Shown here: piece after piece, positions 47,501 to 58,700 of the stretch
How the letters are laid out: the number at the start of each line of letters is the position of its first letter
Position numbering within the stretch: the stretch's first letter is position 1
Origin: Yamagishiella unicocca
Lineage: Eukaryota; Chlorophyta; Chlorophyceae; Chlamydomonadales; Volvocaceae
Assembly (NCBI GenBank): GCA_003116995.1
Contig: BDSL01000001.1
Span: forward strand, 1,116,001-1,180,000
Direction of reading: 5' to 3'
Length of the DNA: 64,000 bases
The notes under the pieces: model-generated
The model's database searches: none
Told to the model about the DNA's origin: nothing
The model's input: only the letters and a program-made list of their open reading frames with translations
Program-made: the position numbers and the translations under genes

Positions 47501-50500
47501 GGTGCATCAGCATCTCCCGCGTCAAGGCGCGTCCGCCGCTGCTGGCCGGCAAGTGGTGCACACCCGCCGCTGCCGCGGCAGACCCCATGGAAGCCTCGGT
47601 GTCGTCGAACGCCACGCGAGTGGTTGCCGCACCCGCACTTGGGCGACGATTGTGTTGCGACATCGTCCGGTATGACGAATAGGTCGCGAGGTCCACAGGC
47701 TCGTCGTCAATCACCACGCGTCCGCCGCCGCTGCTGATTCGGGGGCCGCCGCTACCGGTCCGCCCCATCAGCCCGCCAGTGCTCATACCGCCGCGGCCCG
47801 ACGAGGACTGCCGGCGCTGGCGGCCAGGTGTGCCGCCCGAGGACATGACGTCGCGAGCGGTTCGCGCACGACCCTGGGGCGAGGCTGCGGCCGGGTCTTG
47901 TGTGTGGAAGGGTGAGCGAGACACGTCGGCGGGCACCTCGCGCAGCGGCGACGCCATGGTGGAGGTGTTGATGGTGGCGCGGGAGGCGGTGCCGCGGAAA
48001 AAGTCCGCTGCGGTGCAGATGGCTGGCATGTCGGGGGGTAGGAGCTTGTCGTCGGAGGCGAATGCGCCGCCGCGCGTTCCGGAAGTCCTGACGGCCGGTG
48101 GGACGGTGGTGGACAGGAAGTAGTCGCGAGCCGTGCCCAACTGCAAGGGAGAAAGCCCGTCCATCGGAGTCGGCTGCGGCAGCGTCTGAGTGGAGCGCTC
48201 TGATTTTGGACCGGCGGAGCCGGGTGAGGTTGCTGGCGGTGCCGGTGACGACGGAGCCGAAGGGGTGCTGGCACGGATGGGCGATGAGGCGGTCACGGCT
48301 GGGAACTGGCTCACGGCCGCAGGCGCGGTGATCGCGGCTGCGATCGGACTGGCAACGTTGTTGGCCGGTGCGGGGCTTGGTATCCGGCTGGGTCTGGCTT
48401 GTGCCGCCAGCGGGCTGGGCGATGACGTGGCCACGGGCACGCCTCCGGACACCACCAACGCCGGGGGCAGGGGTATGCCGCGCACGCTGGCATCCGCACT
48501 GCTCCTGCCGCCGATAGCAAAAGCGGCCGAGGAGCGTGTCGACATCATCATCGTCATCGGGCGTGCTGGAGAGCTAGCCGCGGCGGCGGGTTTGGGCGCT
48601 GGTGACGGCGGCACTAGTGGCGCCTGACTGGCGGTGGTGGCAGCAGCCAGGGAGGCGATGGCCCGCTCCACGCTGCCGCCGGTGCTTTGGCGCTTGAATG
48701 TGTGGCGGCCGTCCATCCCGCTGCCGTCGTCAGTGTGGCCCCGAGGCGGACCTGTGCAGCAGGAAGTGGTCTAGGTAAGGTGTGCGCCTGGCGGGCTGTT
48801 TCGCCCGCATCATGTGGCCAAGGCGCTGATGCCTAGGTCTACAACAGCTGCCCAGGAAAGCGCAGCGCACTGCCGCCCCATGTACAACAGCCTCGACGCA
48901 GTCGCACTCCACGCCGTGCCCCCTTTGGCCATCGGCCCTCTTTCTGCTGGGTCTTCTGCCTCTACAGCAGCTTTTCCCAACAACGCTTCCGGCCAGCTGC
49001 CCAGGCCCCGCAATCCCATCATACCCCCTCTCGCTCCATTCACCGTTCCTCCTGCCCCGATGCTCTGATACGCACTCACCTTCGTCCGTTTCTGAAGTGT
49101 TGGACATGAGGGCGGCCGCAAGGTCCTCCGATCGCCGCGTGTTGAAGGTTTCAACACGGGCTAGGATGCGCTCTGCCAGCGTCTCCGCCTTCACCGCAGC
49201 TCCTCCATCAGTGTGATGCGGAGTTCCATGCCCGGAGCCGGCAGTGTTCGCCAGGTTGTGGAACCCTTTTTGCCGAAACCGTTCGCGCACGATCTCAAGC
49301 AACGCGGGGACCATGCCGCCAGTTCGTGCGATGTCCGCGTCAGTGATAGTGATGCTAACTCCCGGATTCGACGCGCGCGGGGCCGCTGCGGCTCCCCCGC
49401 TCAACCGGCTGGGCGCGGAGAGTTGCGGACCGTAGGTAGGGATGGGGGCGTCAGAAGCTCTAGCTGGCACTGGCACTGGTGCTGGTGCCCCGCCCTGGCC
49501 GTTCGCCACGTTCTCATAGGCAGGGTCAGCGATGGGTCGCGAGGGGCTTGCGACTCTGGCGCCACACAATGAAGGACACGGCAAGGGGAAAGCTGATTTT
49601 AGTGCATAACTCCTGCGCCTAACCAAAGCAGGCAGATAGATGAGCTGCATCGAACACAAGAGTGTGAGGAGGACGATGACATGCGTGGCGGAGGGTGCGA
49701 CAATGAACCCACCCCATCTGCTCATCCGTGAAATGGACGACTTCAGGCGGGCCTCTATCCCCCGCCCAGCCACAGCACAGCTAGACCCTTCAGCCGCAGC
49801 CCCTCACCTGCTGTGGTCGCTGAAGCTGGGCGCGTTCCTCATAGACTGATGCGTAGGAGGTGCATCCGGAGACCCGTCGCCGGGGCTCCTCTCGTCGTCC
49901 GCCTCGCGCAAGGGAGGGAGCGGCTGCAGCGCAGAGCCCGCCGGCGACATCAGCGTCACGCTGCCCCGGGAGGACAGCATCAGCACCGGCGGCTGAAGGC
50001 GCCGCATGTTGCCGGGCACTTGCACGCCGGTGGAGACCGGTCCCCGCTGGCCCGCGTCATTTGCTGCTGATGCTGAGAACACGGGAGCCGCTGTCGCCGC
50101 CGCTGCTTGGCTGCCCGTTTCCGCCTCCGAATGGAGGTGTGCCTGAGGGGCCCCTGCCTCACCATCCATCGCTGCCGGCGCCTCCTCATCCTCGCTGCTG
50201 TCCTCCCAAGGCAACTTGCCCTCCACGCCCATCTGCTCCCCATCATCGCTAGGTCGACTGCCTGATGCCTGAGAGCCAAACTGGCGCCTTGACCCCTCAG
50301 AGCTCGTCCGCGCCTGGCCGCCAGCCCCGGCCGCAGGACCTGCGACGCCGCCGCGTGGCGGGGCCTCGGCGGAATGCGCCGGCACCCCTAAGGTGTCGCT
50401 TTCGAGCGAATACTGCTGACGAAGCGGCTGGCTTCGCGGCGAAGGCTCTGGTACATCGACTGTGTACGAGCTGCTGAGGTCGCTTGACCCGATACGCCAG

Positions 50501-52590
50501 CCGGTGGGCGCCTGCTCCTGCTCGTTGCTTGCATCCTCCTGACGATTCTTCAGCGCGGACTGTGATGCCGACCGAGCGCTGTGCTGCCCACTAGTGCTTT
50601 CGTTGCTGCTGCGCAGCTTGAGCTTGACGGAGCTTGAGAACACGTGCGAGTTAATGCCGAATGAGAAATCGCCTACGGGTACCACAGGAGTGCGAGCTGA
50701 GCTGTGAGCACCCGTCTCCCATGACGTCACCTGCATGGCTAAGGCGTCGGCACGGAAGCGTGTTGACTCCGCGTTGCGCATTGTCAACACCGCAGCTGGA
50801 CGGTCCTGAGACGGCAAGCTGTGGGAAGTGTTCAGCGCCACACGGGGGTCCACTCGCGGCGGGTTGATGGCTGATGCTGGCGGCACGAAGCCAACAACCG
50901 CTATAGGACCACCGGCGTCAGCAGCGCTAGTGCGGTTGCCGTCCTGGTTGCGAGAGTTAGCCAGAATCTCCGGCGGCGGGACGAAGCCGACGACGGGCGC
51001 TGCTCGAGCGCCTGGGCTAAAGGCCTCTGGCGGCGGGACAAAGCCAACTACCGGTGCAGGGATGCTGCTGGAGTTGATCGCTGATTGCAACTCCAGCGGC
51101 GGCACGAAGCCCACCACAGGCACGTGGTTGAAGGCGGCGGCAACAGAGTCGGAGGTTTGCAAGGAGTTGGGTGAGGCGAAGGGCGAGGGCGACATGTCCG
51201 CTTCTTGCCCAAGCCGCCGCGGCGTTGGCGTGGAGGGCGATCGATGATCCACGTCAACATCGCCAGCGCCGCTGCCCACGCTGACCAACATGCCGCCACT
51301 GTCTTCCGCAGCCAAGAACTTCCACCCCATGCCGCCGCCGGCGCTGCCGGAGCTGCCGATACTGGGTAGCATGTCCCTGTTGCTGACACTCTGGCGAAAT
51401 TCAGGCGAATGCAGCGCCGTGCCGGCAGCCAGGCCTGGAGATGGAGGAGCGGTGTGCAGAACGCTAGCTGCGCGTGATAGAACGGGAGGCGGGGGAATTT
51501 TGGACTTGCCGAGCACTGACCGCTGTGCGTCCAGGGTGTCGCGCCGGGAGCTGGCTGGCGGCGAGGTGATCTCTTCCGCCTTCAGCGCCAAGCCAGTGCC
51601 GCACGAGCGCATTGCCGGCCTGCTGATGGACTGCTGCCGGTGCTCCGTAGCATCGCTGCTGAACATCAGCGGGGAGCGCGTAATCGGGCGTTGAGCCGGA
51701 GAGCACAAAGGGCTGGCAGCACTGGGGCTGGCGGACCCAGCATCGAAACCTTGAGAAGCAAGCAGAGTCCGTGGAAGGGACCCTGACGGAAGATAATTTG
51801 ATCCGTCGTCACTTTCTGCACCCTCCAAGCTGCCAGACATCTGGTAAGTGTCGGTGCGCCCCAGCAGGCGCCGCTGGACCGTGTCACCGACGGCCTTCTG
51901 GTACTGTGTCTTCAGCGGCTCGCCATGTGTCGGCACGTGTAAGCCTTGCATGGAAGACCTCACGTGGGGTGACAGGTTCTGCTTCAAGGCTTGCAACGCC
52001 GAACCCACAGATATGCCTGCCACCGCTGACGGGGTCGCTGGCGGGACGTCGTCGTCAGGGGCATAGCGCGATCTGCGGGCGTCTGGTGCAGATCCACGTA
52101 GCTGCTCAAAGTCATCTACGCACAAACCAACACTGCCGTCGTAGTCGTCCCCAACGGGCGTGTCATCCCACTCGGCTTCAATCGAGGCTGGGCCCCCAGC
52201 GGAGCTGACCCCTGGAAAACCAGTTTGCATTTGATGCATGGAGCTATCGCTGCCACGCTGGAGCAAATCGTCGTCGCGTCGCGTAGAAGCGTGGCTGGCG
52301 CCGACCCCGGCGTCGCGCTTCCCATTCCCTGACGACGTATTCGCCACCGGCGCCGTGTCTGCACCGGAATACCGAACGTTTCTAACATCGTGTGACTTCA
52401 ACTGTTGCTGTTGCATTTGTTGTGGCCGCGACGATGCCTGATTCTCGCCCGCCAACCCCGAGGAGCCCGAGACCAGTTCCAAAGTGTCTACACAGCTTTG
52501 TAGACGAAGTTGAAGCTGCTCAACTTTGTACTTTATACCTTGAGCTGTGCTGATTACGGCGTCGTCACCATCGTCCGAACTTCGCGGCAT
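41522..52590 (-). CDS. Giant disordered protein with SFI1-like motifs and VVGFVPP repeats
   Basis: Five long minus-strand exons: 49808-52590, 49080-49555, 47357-48751, 43488-47011 and 41522-43192. All phases agree, giving about 3282 aa. I do not recognise the protein. The N-terminus (MPRSSDDGDDAV) is followed by a short coiled coil, IKYKVEQLQLRLQSCVDTLE. Residues about 489-570 contain four VVGFVPP motifs. Most of the rest is Ser/Ala/Gly/Pro/Arg-rich and probably disordered. Near residue 2660 is RRLLLAAWSRWYLRR and near 2730 ISRLHITFTRWLGQARYARR; both fit the L-L-x3-[F/L]-x2-W pattern of centrin-binding SFI1 repeats. The C-terminal exon has Q23-R-Q6 and three 24-residue repeats containing RAPASPR. 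The last two introns are in phase 1 and phase 0; the 43489 side ends cag|gtagg. A centriole or cilium scaffold is a guess from the SFI1-like motifs and neighbours. Confidence 0.8.
41745..41960 (-). repeat. Three 72-bp in-frame coding repeats (RAPASPR)
   Basis: Inside the last exon of the giant gene, three 24-codon units contain RAPASPR, then GAGF or GAGY and a variable tail. The identical cgagggctagc cores on the plus strand are spaced 72 bp apart. Confidence 0.9.
42517..42607 (-). repeat. Polyglutamine CAG/CAA tract
   Basis: Twenty-three Gln codons (42539-42607), one Arg codon (cga, 42536-42538) and six more Gln codons. CAG and CAA are mixed, so the tract is less slippage-prone than pure CAG. 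Confidence 0.95.
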
Positions 52591-53534
52591 TGTTTGACCG
52601 TCGCAAGCTTCGAATTTGGAGGGTAGAGCTTATCTCGTTGTCATTACACATAGTATGTACTACAGTAGGTTAGCAGATATAAGCGAAGATCAGCTGGTGT
52701 CTGCAGACGTGCTGACCATATTGAGCTAGAAACCTTTAAGCATAACGTTCGCAGTAGCATGGTGTCAAAGCTAAGTAAGTTAGCCAACCGCCATGGAGAA
52801 TGAATATAGAATTGCAAGAGGCGCAAGGCTCGGACCAAAGAGGCCGTGCCGTACATCACAGCTCTGGCGCAGGCGGTGACCTTCGTGTCGTTCCAGAACT
52901 AGATTTCAGTTTGTAAGAGACTGGCGCCTTTATGCATGGACACACGTCTCGCAACGAACTCATAGTTGTGTTTGGGCATCTACCCTGACGCCCAGAGAGT
53001 TATGCGGGCCCCGCACGAGTAACTCACCTGCGACGCACCGCCAAGACAAATTCACGGTACGTAAGATACTGACTGTACATTAGAAACCCAACAGTGACGC
53101 AGTACGCATGTTTGGTAATTTCCGTTCATTCCTGCTAGCAACACCTGCCTGAACGACATATTGCGACCCCCCTTGCGACACACCTGCCGCCGCGCATTAC
53201 ATGCGCCTCACATCCGTAGCACAGTAACACACAGAGAAGCGCAGACCATTAGCTTTACGTGCGACTTGCACCCAAACCCATAGCGCTCCCAACACCAACA
53301 CAAGATACCAGGAATCAGACCTGCTGCTATTGCCTGTCTCGCCTATAACTTGAGACAGCATGACCGAAAATCTACCTCTGTGGTACCACACGAACGGAAT
53401 GCAAGGTCTGTTTCTGGAAACAGAGAGTAACACCCGCCAACACGATTGCTCTGCATACTGAAACATTACGGCGGCGCCGCGGGACCGGAGTCAGCGACGA
53501 ATGGCGCATAAAGGCCATAGGGTGACAAGCCGTA
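52591..53534. other. Spacer between giant and PG-rich repeat genes
   Basis: 5' flank of the giant gene (-) and 3' UTR of the PG-rich repeat gene (-). AT content is clearly higher than in the exons. No frame shows a family motif. Confidence 0.6.
53197..53201 (-). terminator. TGTAA poly(A) signal candidate, PG-rich repeat gene
   Basis: Plus-strand ttaca in gcattacatgcg reads TGTAA on the minus strand, about 335 bp after the stop codon. Confidence 0.55.
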
Positions 53535-55293
53535 CTAGTTCTCGTAGCTTCCTGGGCCCTGCGGTTCGTGAAGTCGCAAAAGGATCAGGCGTCGCTTAGC
53601 CAACGGCCTACCATGATGTCACAGCCCAACACACTTGCACCTACCGGCGTCTGGCTCGTCTTGAAGACCATCCTGGGTTGTGACCCGAAGGCGTACGCGG
53701 GCAGGTTTGTCTTCATGCTAAGGCTCTGCTTGCCGAAGGAGGTGAGGTTGTTGGGTTGTTGGCGGTCATAGTTCGGCGGTGAGAAGCTCCCGCGGTTCAC
53801 CTTGGCATGCTGTGACGTCAGGAAGCGCGCTGACTCCTTATCACGGTCGCTGCTCCCAAACCCATAAGCTGGCATCGTCCGTGAGAGCGATAGCGTCTGC
53901 TTGCCGATCTGCGCGACGAGTGATAGGTTGCGGGAATGATCGTCAGGTTTCCTAGGGCTGGGTGCGCTCGGTCGTACACCGATGTGCATGACACAGGTAT
54001 TTACCACAATCAGGTGCGGGCCTATAGATGCCATGCTTTTTACAGATGTACGTGTGAAAGGTATGGCTTCCTCGCCCAACCCTTCCCTACAGCAGCCACT
54101 TACACTGTTCCAGGTTTCGTACTGCCCCGCCGCAGGCATTGTCTTGGAGAGCGCCTCATACCGGTCCCTGCAAGATGGGGGGGGGGTGCTCATCGGCCCC
54201 TAACCACAGTGTACCGCATACAAGCATCGTGTTTGTGCAAACAGGTCTACGGCGTTCAGGCAGTCGTCCGATTATGGCGACCGTTGCCTGCCTTAAGCCC
54301 AGGCTGCCATTTCAATAGGGCCTTCCCTTCACTGCGTTTTTCTCACATGCCGCTCCTGCTGCCCATCATGCGGGCACGTTGGAAGGCAGCGTAGCACCTT
54401 CCAAGTCCCGCCCCTCGCTTTCCTCCTGGGTGCTCACACACGACTGATGCGCCCCTAGCCACCGAGCACCCCACACGCAGTCGTCTCACTTTAGTCGGTC
54501 CGTCCGTGGGAGGGAGAAGGCGGGCGAGCTAGATTTGGAACTGGTCACTTGGTGGCCTAGGGCTCCCGGTAGTTCGTACGAGCCAGGCGGGGAGCCCATT
54601 GTCCCCCGCTGCTGCGCGACGTGACGGTTTGACAGGAAGAGCTTCTGCGCCTGCTCGCGCGTGCTGGAACCAAACCGCACTCGTGACGGGCTCCGGTTCG
54701 GCGACGCCGACTGCTCTCCGATGGCACTGACCACTGGCTGGTATACGCCTGGCCCAGGGGTTGTGCTTGGGGTATCCTGTAGCGTGGATGAGTTGGGGTA
54801 AGCGACGCGGCTAGGAAGGGCACTGTCTACGCAACGTTACTGAGGGTGTGAGGTATGAAAGCCTGTCGGGCAAGAACGTCTTCCGAAGCTCCCTCCTTAC
54901 CTTCAACCGCGCCGTATGGGGAAACGAGTAAGACGCAGCGCTCTGCTTGCGCGCCTCTGCTTGGTGGTCCATTGCGCCCGGTAAATCGTAGATGTGGCCT
55001 GGCCCTTCGCGGCACTTGCGGTCGACCTATAGGCACGAGCGGACATCGACCGATGTTCCAAGGACATGCCAACGGAAACGAGTCGGCATCCGGCTGTATT
55101 TCCCTTCGTGAAAGCTCACCTCAACGTGCGATTGTGATAGAAACATCTTTTCACGGCCCTCGCGGCTGCCGCCCATAGAGAAGCTGGGCGCATTGTTTTT
55201 TTTGGAGTCCGCCTGCCGGCCGAACATCGACCTTCCAGGGGGTCTACCCCATGGCTGCTTAACGAATGGCATTTGAGAATCATGAACTGCCAT
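53535..55293 (-). CDS. Small protein with sperm-tail PG-rich-like repeats
   Basis: Six minus-strand exons: 55120-55293, 54901-55026, 54490-54776, 54104-54167, 53645-53908 and 53535-53558; 312 aa, phases agree. The protein is built of repeated stretches pairing a Pro-Gly motif with Tyr and an F-G or F-S-x-P motif: EGPGHIYDLPGAM, ASYSFPHTARLK, TPGPGVYQP, GSPPGSYELPGAL, PAFSLPRTDRLK, MPAYGFGSSDRD, LPAYAFGSQPRM and the C-terminal TPGPGSYEN. The pattern PGPGxY with PxYxFG is that of sperm-tail PG-rich (STPGR) repeats, found in ciliary proteins that often bind the doublet-microtubule lumen. Two halves are similar (MFLSQSHV against LFLSNRHV; YDLPGAMDHQ against YELPGALGHQ), so an internal duplication is likely. 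The last exon encodes only GPGSYEN. The acceptor of exon 2 is tag. The exact family member is not identified. Confidence 0.78.
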
Positions 55294-55737
55294 GATGGTC
55301 AAGTGCCTTCAGGCCGCGTCGGCTCCGCGCGCTCCAATTTGACGATGTGTTATGGAATCAGCTAGTTATGAGCCTGAGGATAACTTTGCCCGGGAAGGTT
55401 TCCAGTGCTGTGGAAGCAAAGTAGCCTATAACTCTAGACTTCTTTCCGTAAATACGTCGCTTGTACAGTGATGTGTGTTGTCGATTTCAATGGAGTGAAG
55501 AAAGGTGTAAGCATAGTGACAATAAGCTCACCTAAGAGGTACCTAGGCCACTTCGAAGTTGTACGGTAGAACACTGTACGTCATTACTCACTACCTAACA
55601 CTGTCGCTTACATGCATATGAAGATTATTAGGACAAATCGGGTAATGCACTTGCCCCTGTCTGTGGACAATGGCACACCCGCAGCTCATGTGATGCGTTG
55701 CGGTCCCCCTGGGGCTTAGCGCTGCGACGATATCAAT
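55294..55737. promoter_or_regulatory. Divergent promoter of PG-rich and CNNM-like genes
   Basis: 444 bp separate the start codons of two divergent genes (55293 minus, 55738 plus). The stretch is AT-richer than the introns. I see no assignable element. Confidence 0.5.
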
Positions 55738-58700
55738 ATGCACGAACTAGTGGGAAAACAAGATAGATCAGTTTTGTATGGCGTTGCTCATCTTCATCGC
55801 CGCCTCCTAGCATGGTCCGACAACGACACAGTTGTGGACTGGGCGTACGTGCTCATATGCCTGCTCTTGACACTTATGGCGGGTCTCATGAGTGGCCTGA
55901 CACTCGGTCTGCTATCTCTGGACACGGTCGAGCTGGAGGTCCTCCTCCGCTCTGGCACGCTCAAAGAGCAGAAGTATGCTCGCAAGATTATGCCTATTGT
56001 CGCACACACCCACTGGCTACTGGTGACTCTCCTGATGTGCAACGCCGTGTCCATGGAGGCCCTGCCGCTGTTTCTTGACCAGCTGGCGGACCCCATCACG
56101 GCCGTCATCGTGTCCGTCACGGCGGTGCTCTTTTTCGGCGAGATCATCCCGCAATCTGTATGCAGCAGGTGTGAAACGATTTGGGTAGGAGGCGCCAGGA
56201 GCAACGGAGCTGCGGGTCGGGTCCGGGGAAAGTGATGTCGGAGGGACCGGTCGACCCCCTCAGTAGCCGCCCGCCAATGCCGTGCGCGGCAACTTTCTGG
56301 AGCCTTCCCATACCATTTGAGGATTCGCGCAACCTCCACAAGCTCCCCCCTTCACCCCAACACCCATAACCTAGGTACGGGCTGGCCATTGGCGCTAGCC
56401 TGGCTCCCTTCGTGCGGCTGCTGATGTGGCTGTGCAGCCCTGTGGCGTGGCCCATGGCCAAGCTGCTGGACCTGCTGCTGGGACCAGACCACCACACGCT
56501 GTTTAGGCGGCGACAGCTGAAGGAGCTAGTCAGGTGGGGCGAGGCGGCAGGGCATGAAACGCCTCTGGGCAGGGGAGGCGGCGGGGCAGGGGAGGAGGGG
56601 AAGGAGGACGCCACGTGCTCCTTGTACCCGCGCAAGGTTGAGCCGAAGCTGCTGGATGAAGACGCGGCAGCACGTGGGGTGGTGGCCCGACTCGTTGCCT
56701 GCGGAGGATATCTGAGGAGGCACGTGGGGCAGGGGGCGAGGGGGAGGGTACGGCTCGCGAGGCTGTGGCTGGCAGTTGGGCGCCAGCAGGGCTGTGGCGC
56801 CATCAGCTGTGAGCGGAGCACCCGCGGAGGGTCGTGCGCTCTCTTGCCCCAAGTCGCCAAGTTAGGCCATTGCACCGGCAGGAGGCGGCCCGGGGGAAGA
56901 CTGATAGGGCGGCAGCCGGGGCAGCGGGGAAGGTGGTGGTCGTTGGGTGGTGGTCGTCTAGCGGGCGACAGCCTGGGGTGGGGGACGTGTGTTCCCGGGC
57001 ACCAGCTGGGGGGCCTAGCGGCCGCGGGACAATGAACGAGCAGGGGGCTTGGCGTGTTACGTTATGTTTAGATAGCCACCAGACGTCAGCACCGCAGAGG
57101 AGGAAGGGGGAGCAGGGAGCGGCCCAGGCTGGTCTACCAGTTCACGGCACCAGCTGCACGCTGGGCGGGAAAATGGGAGCTGGATGGGCATGTGGTTTCC
57201 GTGCGGCACTGTCCCGCGCGCCTCCTCCTCCCTCTCCTGCTGCTGCTGCCGGGTGTCGCAGCTGCGGCCGCTGGCCCGGCAACTGCCGCCTCGATTGAGC
57301 AGCCGCCTCGGGCACTGGGCGTCGAAGGCGCGGCGGGCCTCCCTGGAGCGGCTCTTCGCGCCTAACGTCTCTGCATCCGCCCTCCCCTCCCCCTCGCAGT
57401 ATCCATGCGGAGGACGCGGGCATGGGTGGCGCCCTGACTGCGGACGAGATCAAGGTGCGGGTGGGGCTGCCCGGGGGCCCGGGGCTTGGCAGCGGGGGCG
57501 GCCAACCAATCCCAACCCAATTCCAACCCAAATCCCAACCCAATCCCAACCCAATCCAACCCAATCCAACCCAATCCCAAACCAATCCCAAACCAATCCC
57601 AAACCCAATCCCAACCAAATCCCAAACCAACCGTTATGTGGCATCGGGAACCTCCGGCGGCCACACTCTCGTTGCTGCCGTTTCCCCATGCCCTTTCCCG
57701 GCCCCTGCTATGGGCCCCTGCACCGCGTCCCCCAGGCCCTCTCGCGCCTAGCTACCCGGGCCTACCCCTCACCCTCGGGCCCCCTACCCTGCCCGCTGTC
57801 TGCTGCCAGGTTATCATCGGCGCCCTGGACCTCACCAGCAAGGTGGCCTACCGCGCCATGACCCCGCTGCGCAAGGTGCGGCCGGGGCGGGGGCCGGGGC
57901 CGCAGCTCACGTGACTTCGGCAGCAGGCGGGTAGGGCTAGTCGGGGCGCTGCTGCCGCTGCTTCGATTCCTCGGAGCCAACAAGCCCTGGCCCCCTTGCT
58001 GGTCGCTCCCGCCGCGCTACCGACTCCGCTCCTGGACCGCTCGGGATTTCACTGCTCCTGCGCCTCCCTCCTGACGCCCCCTCCCAACCCCCCATGCACC
58101 CACCACAATTCCCATGTCGAGTCAACGGTTCGTTTATGTACCCCCCCGCCACCTCCCAGGTCTTCATGCTGTCCAGCAGCGACCGTCTTGACGAGTCCAC
58201 GCTGCGGTCGGTGCTGCGCAGCGGCCACAGCCGCATCCCGGTGCACCGCCAGGGCGATCGCGGTGACGTGGTGGGTCTGGTGCTGGTCAAGGAGCTGCTG
58301 CAGTACCAGTACCGGCTGGGGACCAGCGACGTGGTGCCGGTGGACATGCTGAGGATGAGGAGCATACCCAGGTGGGCCGAGGGGCGACCCGTGGGTCGAT
58401 AGATACACCCGGGTGGAAAGCTCCCGCCCGGGAATGGGGGCACCGCGTAGGGAGGTTACAAAAAAGGACCGGTAACTCGACATGGGAAGTGTAGCTGGTG
58501 AATAGCCTTCGGACGCCTGGGCGCGCGCGCAGGCTACTGGGCTTGCGTGAACGCCCGCGGGGGGAGGGGTGAAAAAGGGGAGGGGAGGGGAGCAAACCCG
58601 TGGATCGAAACCATAGGAAAAGGAAAGGGGGGTGGGGTGGGCTGGACGCACGAGATCACGGTTGTTTCGTGTTTTGGGTAGCAGGGGGAGCAGGACCTGG

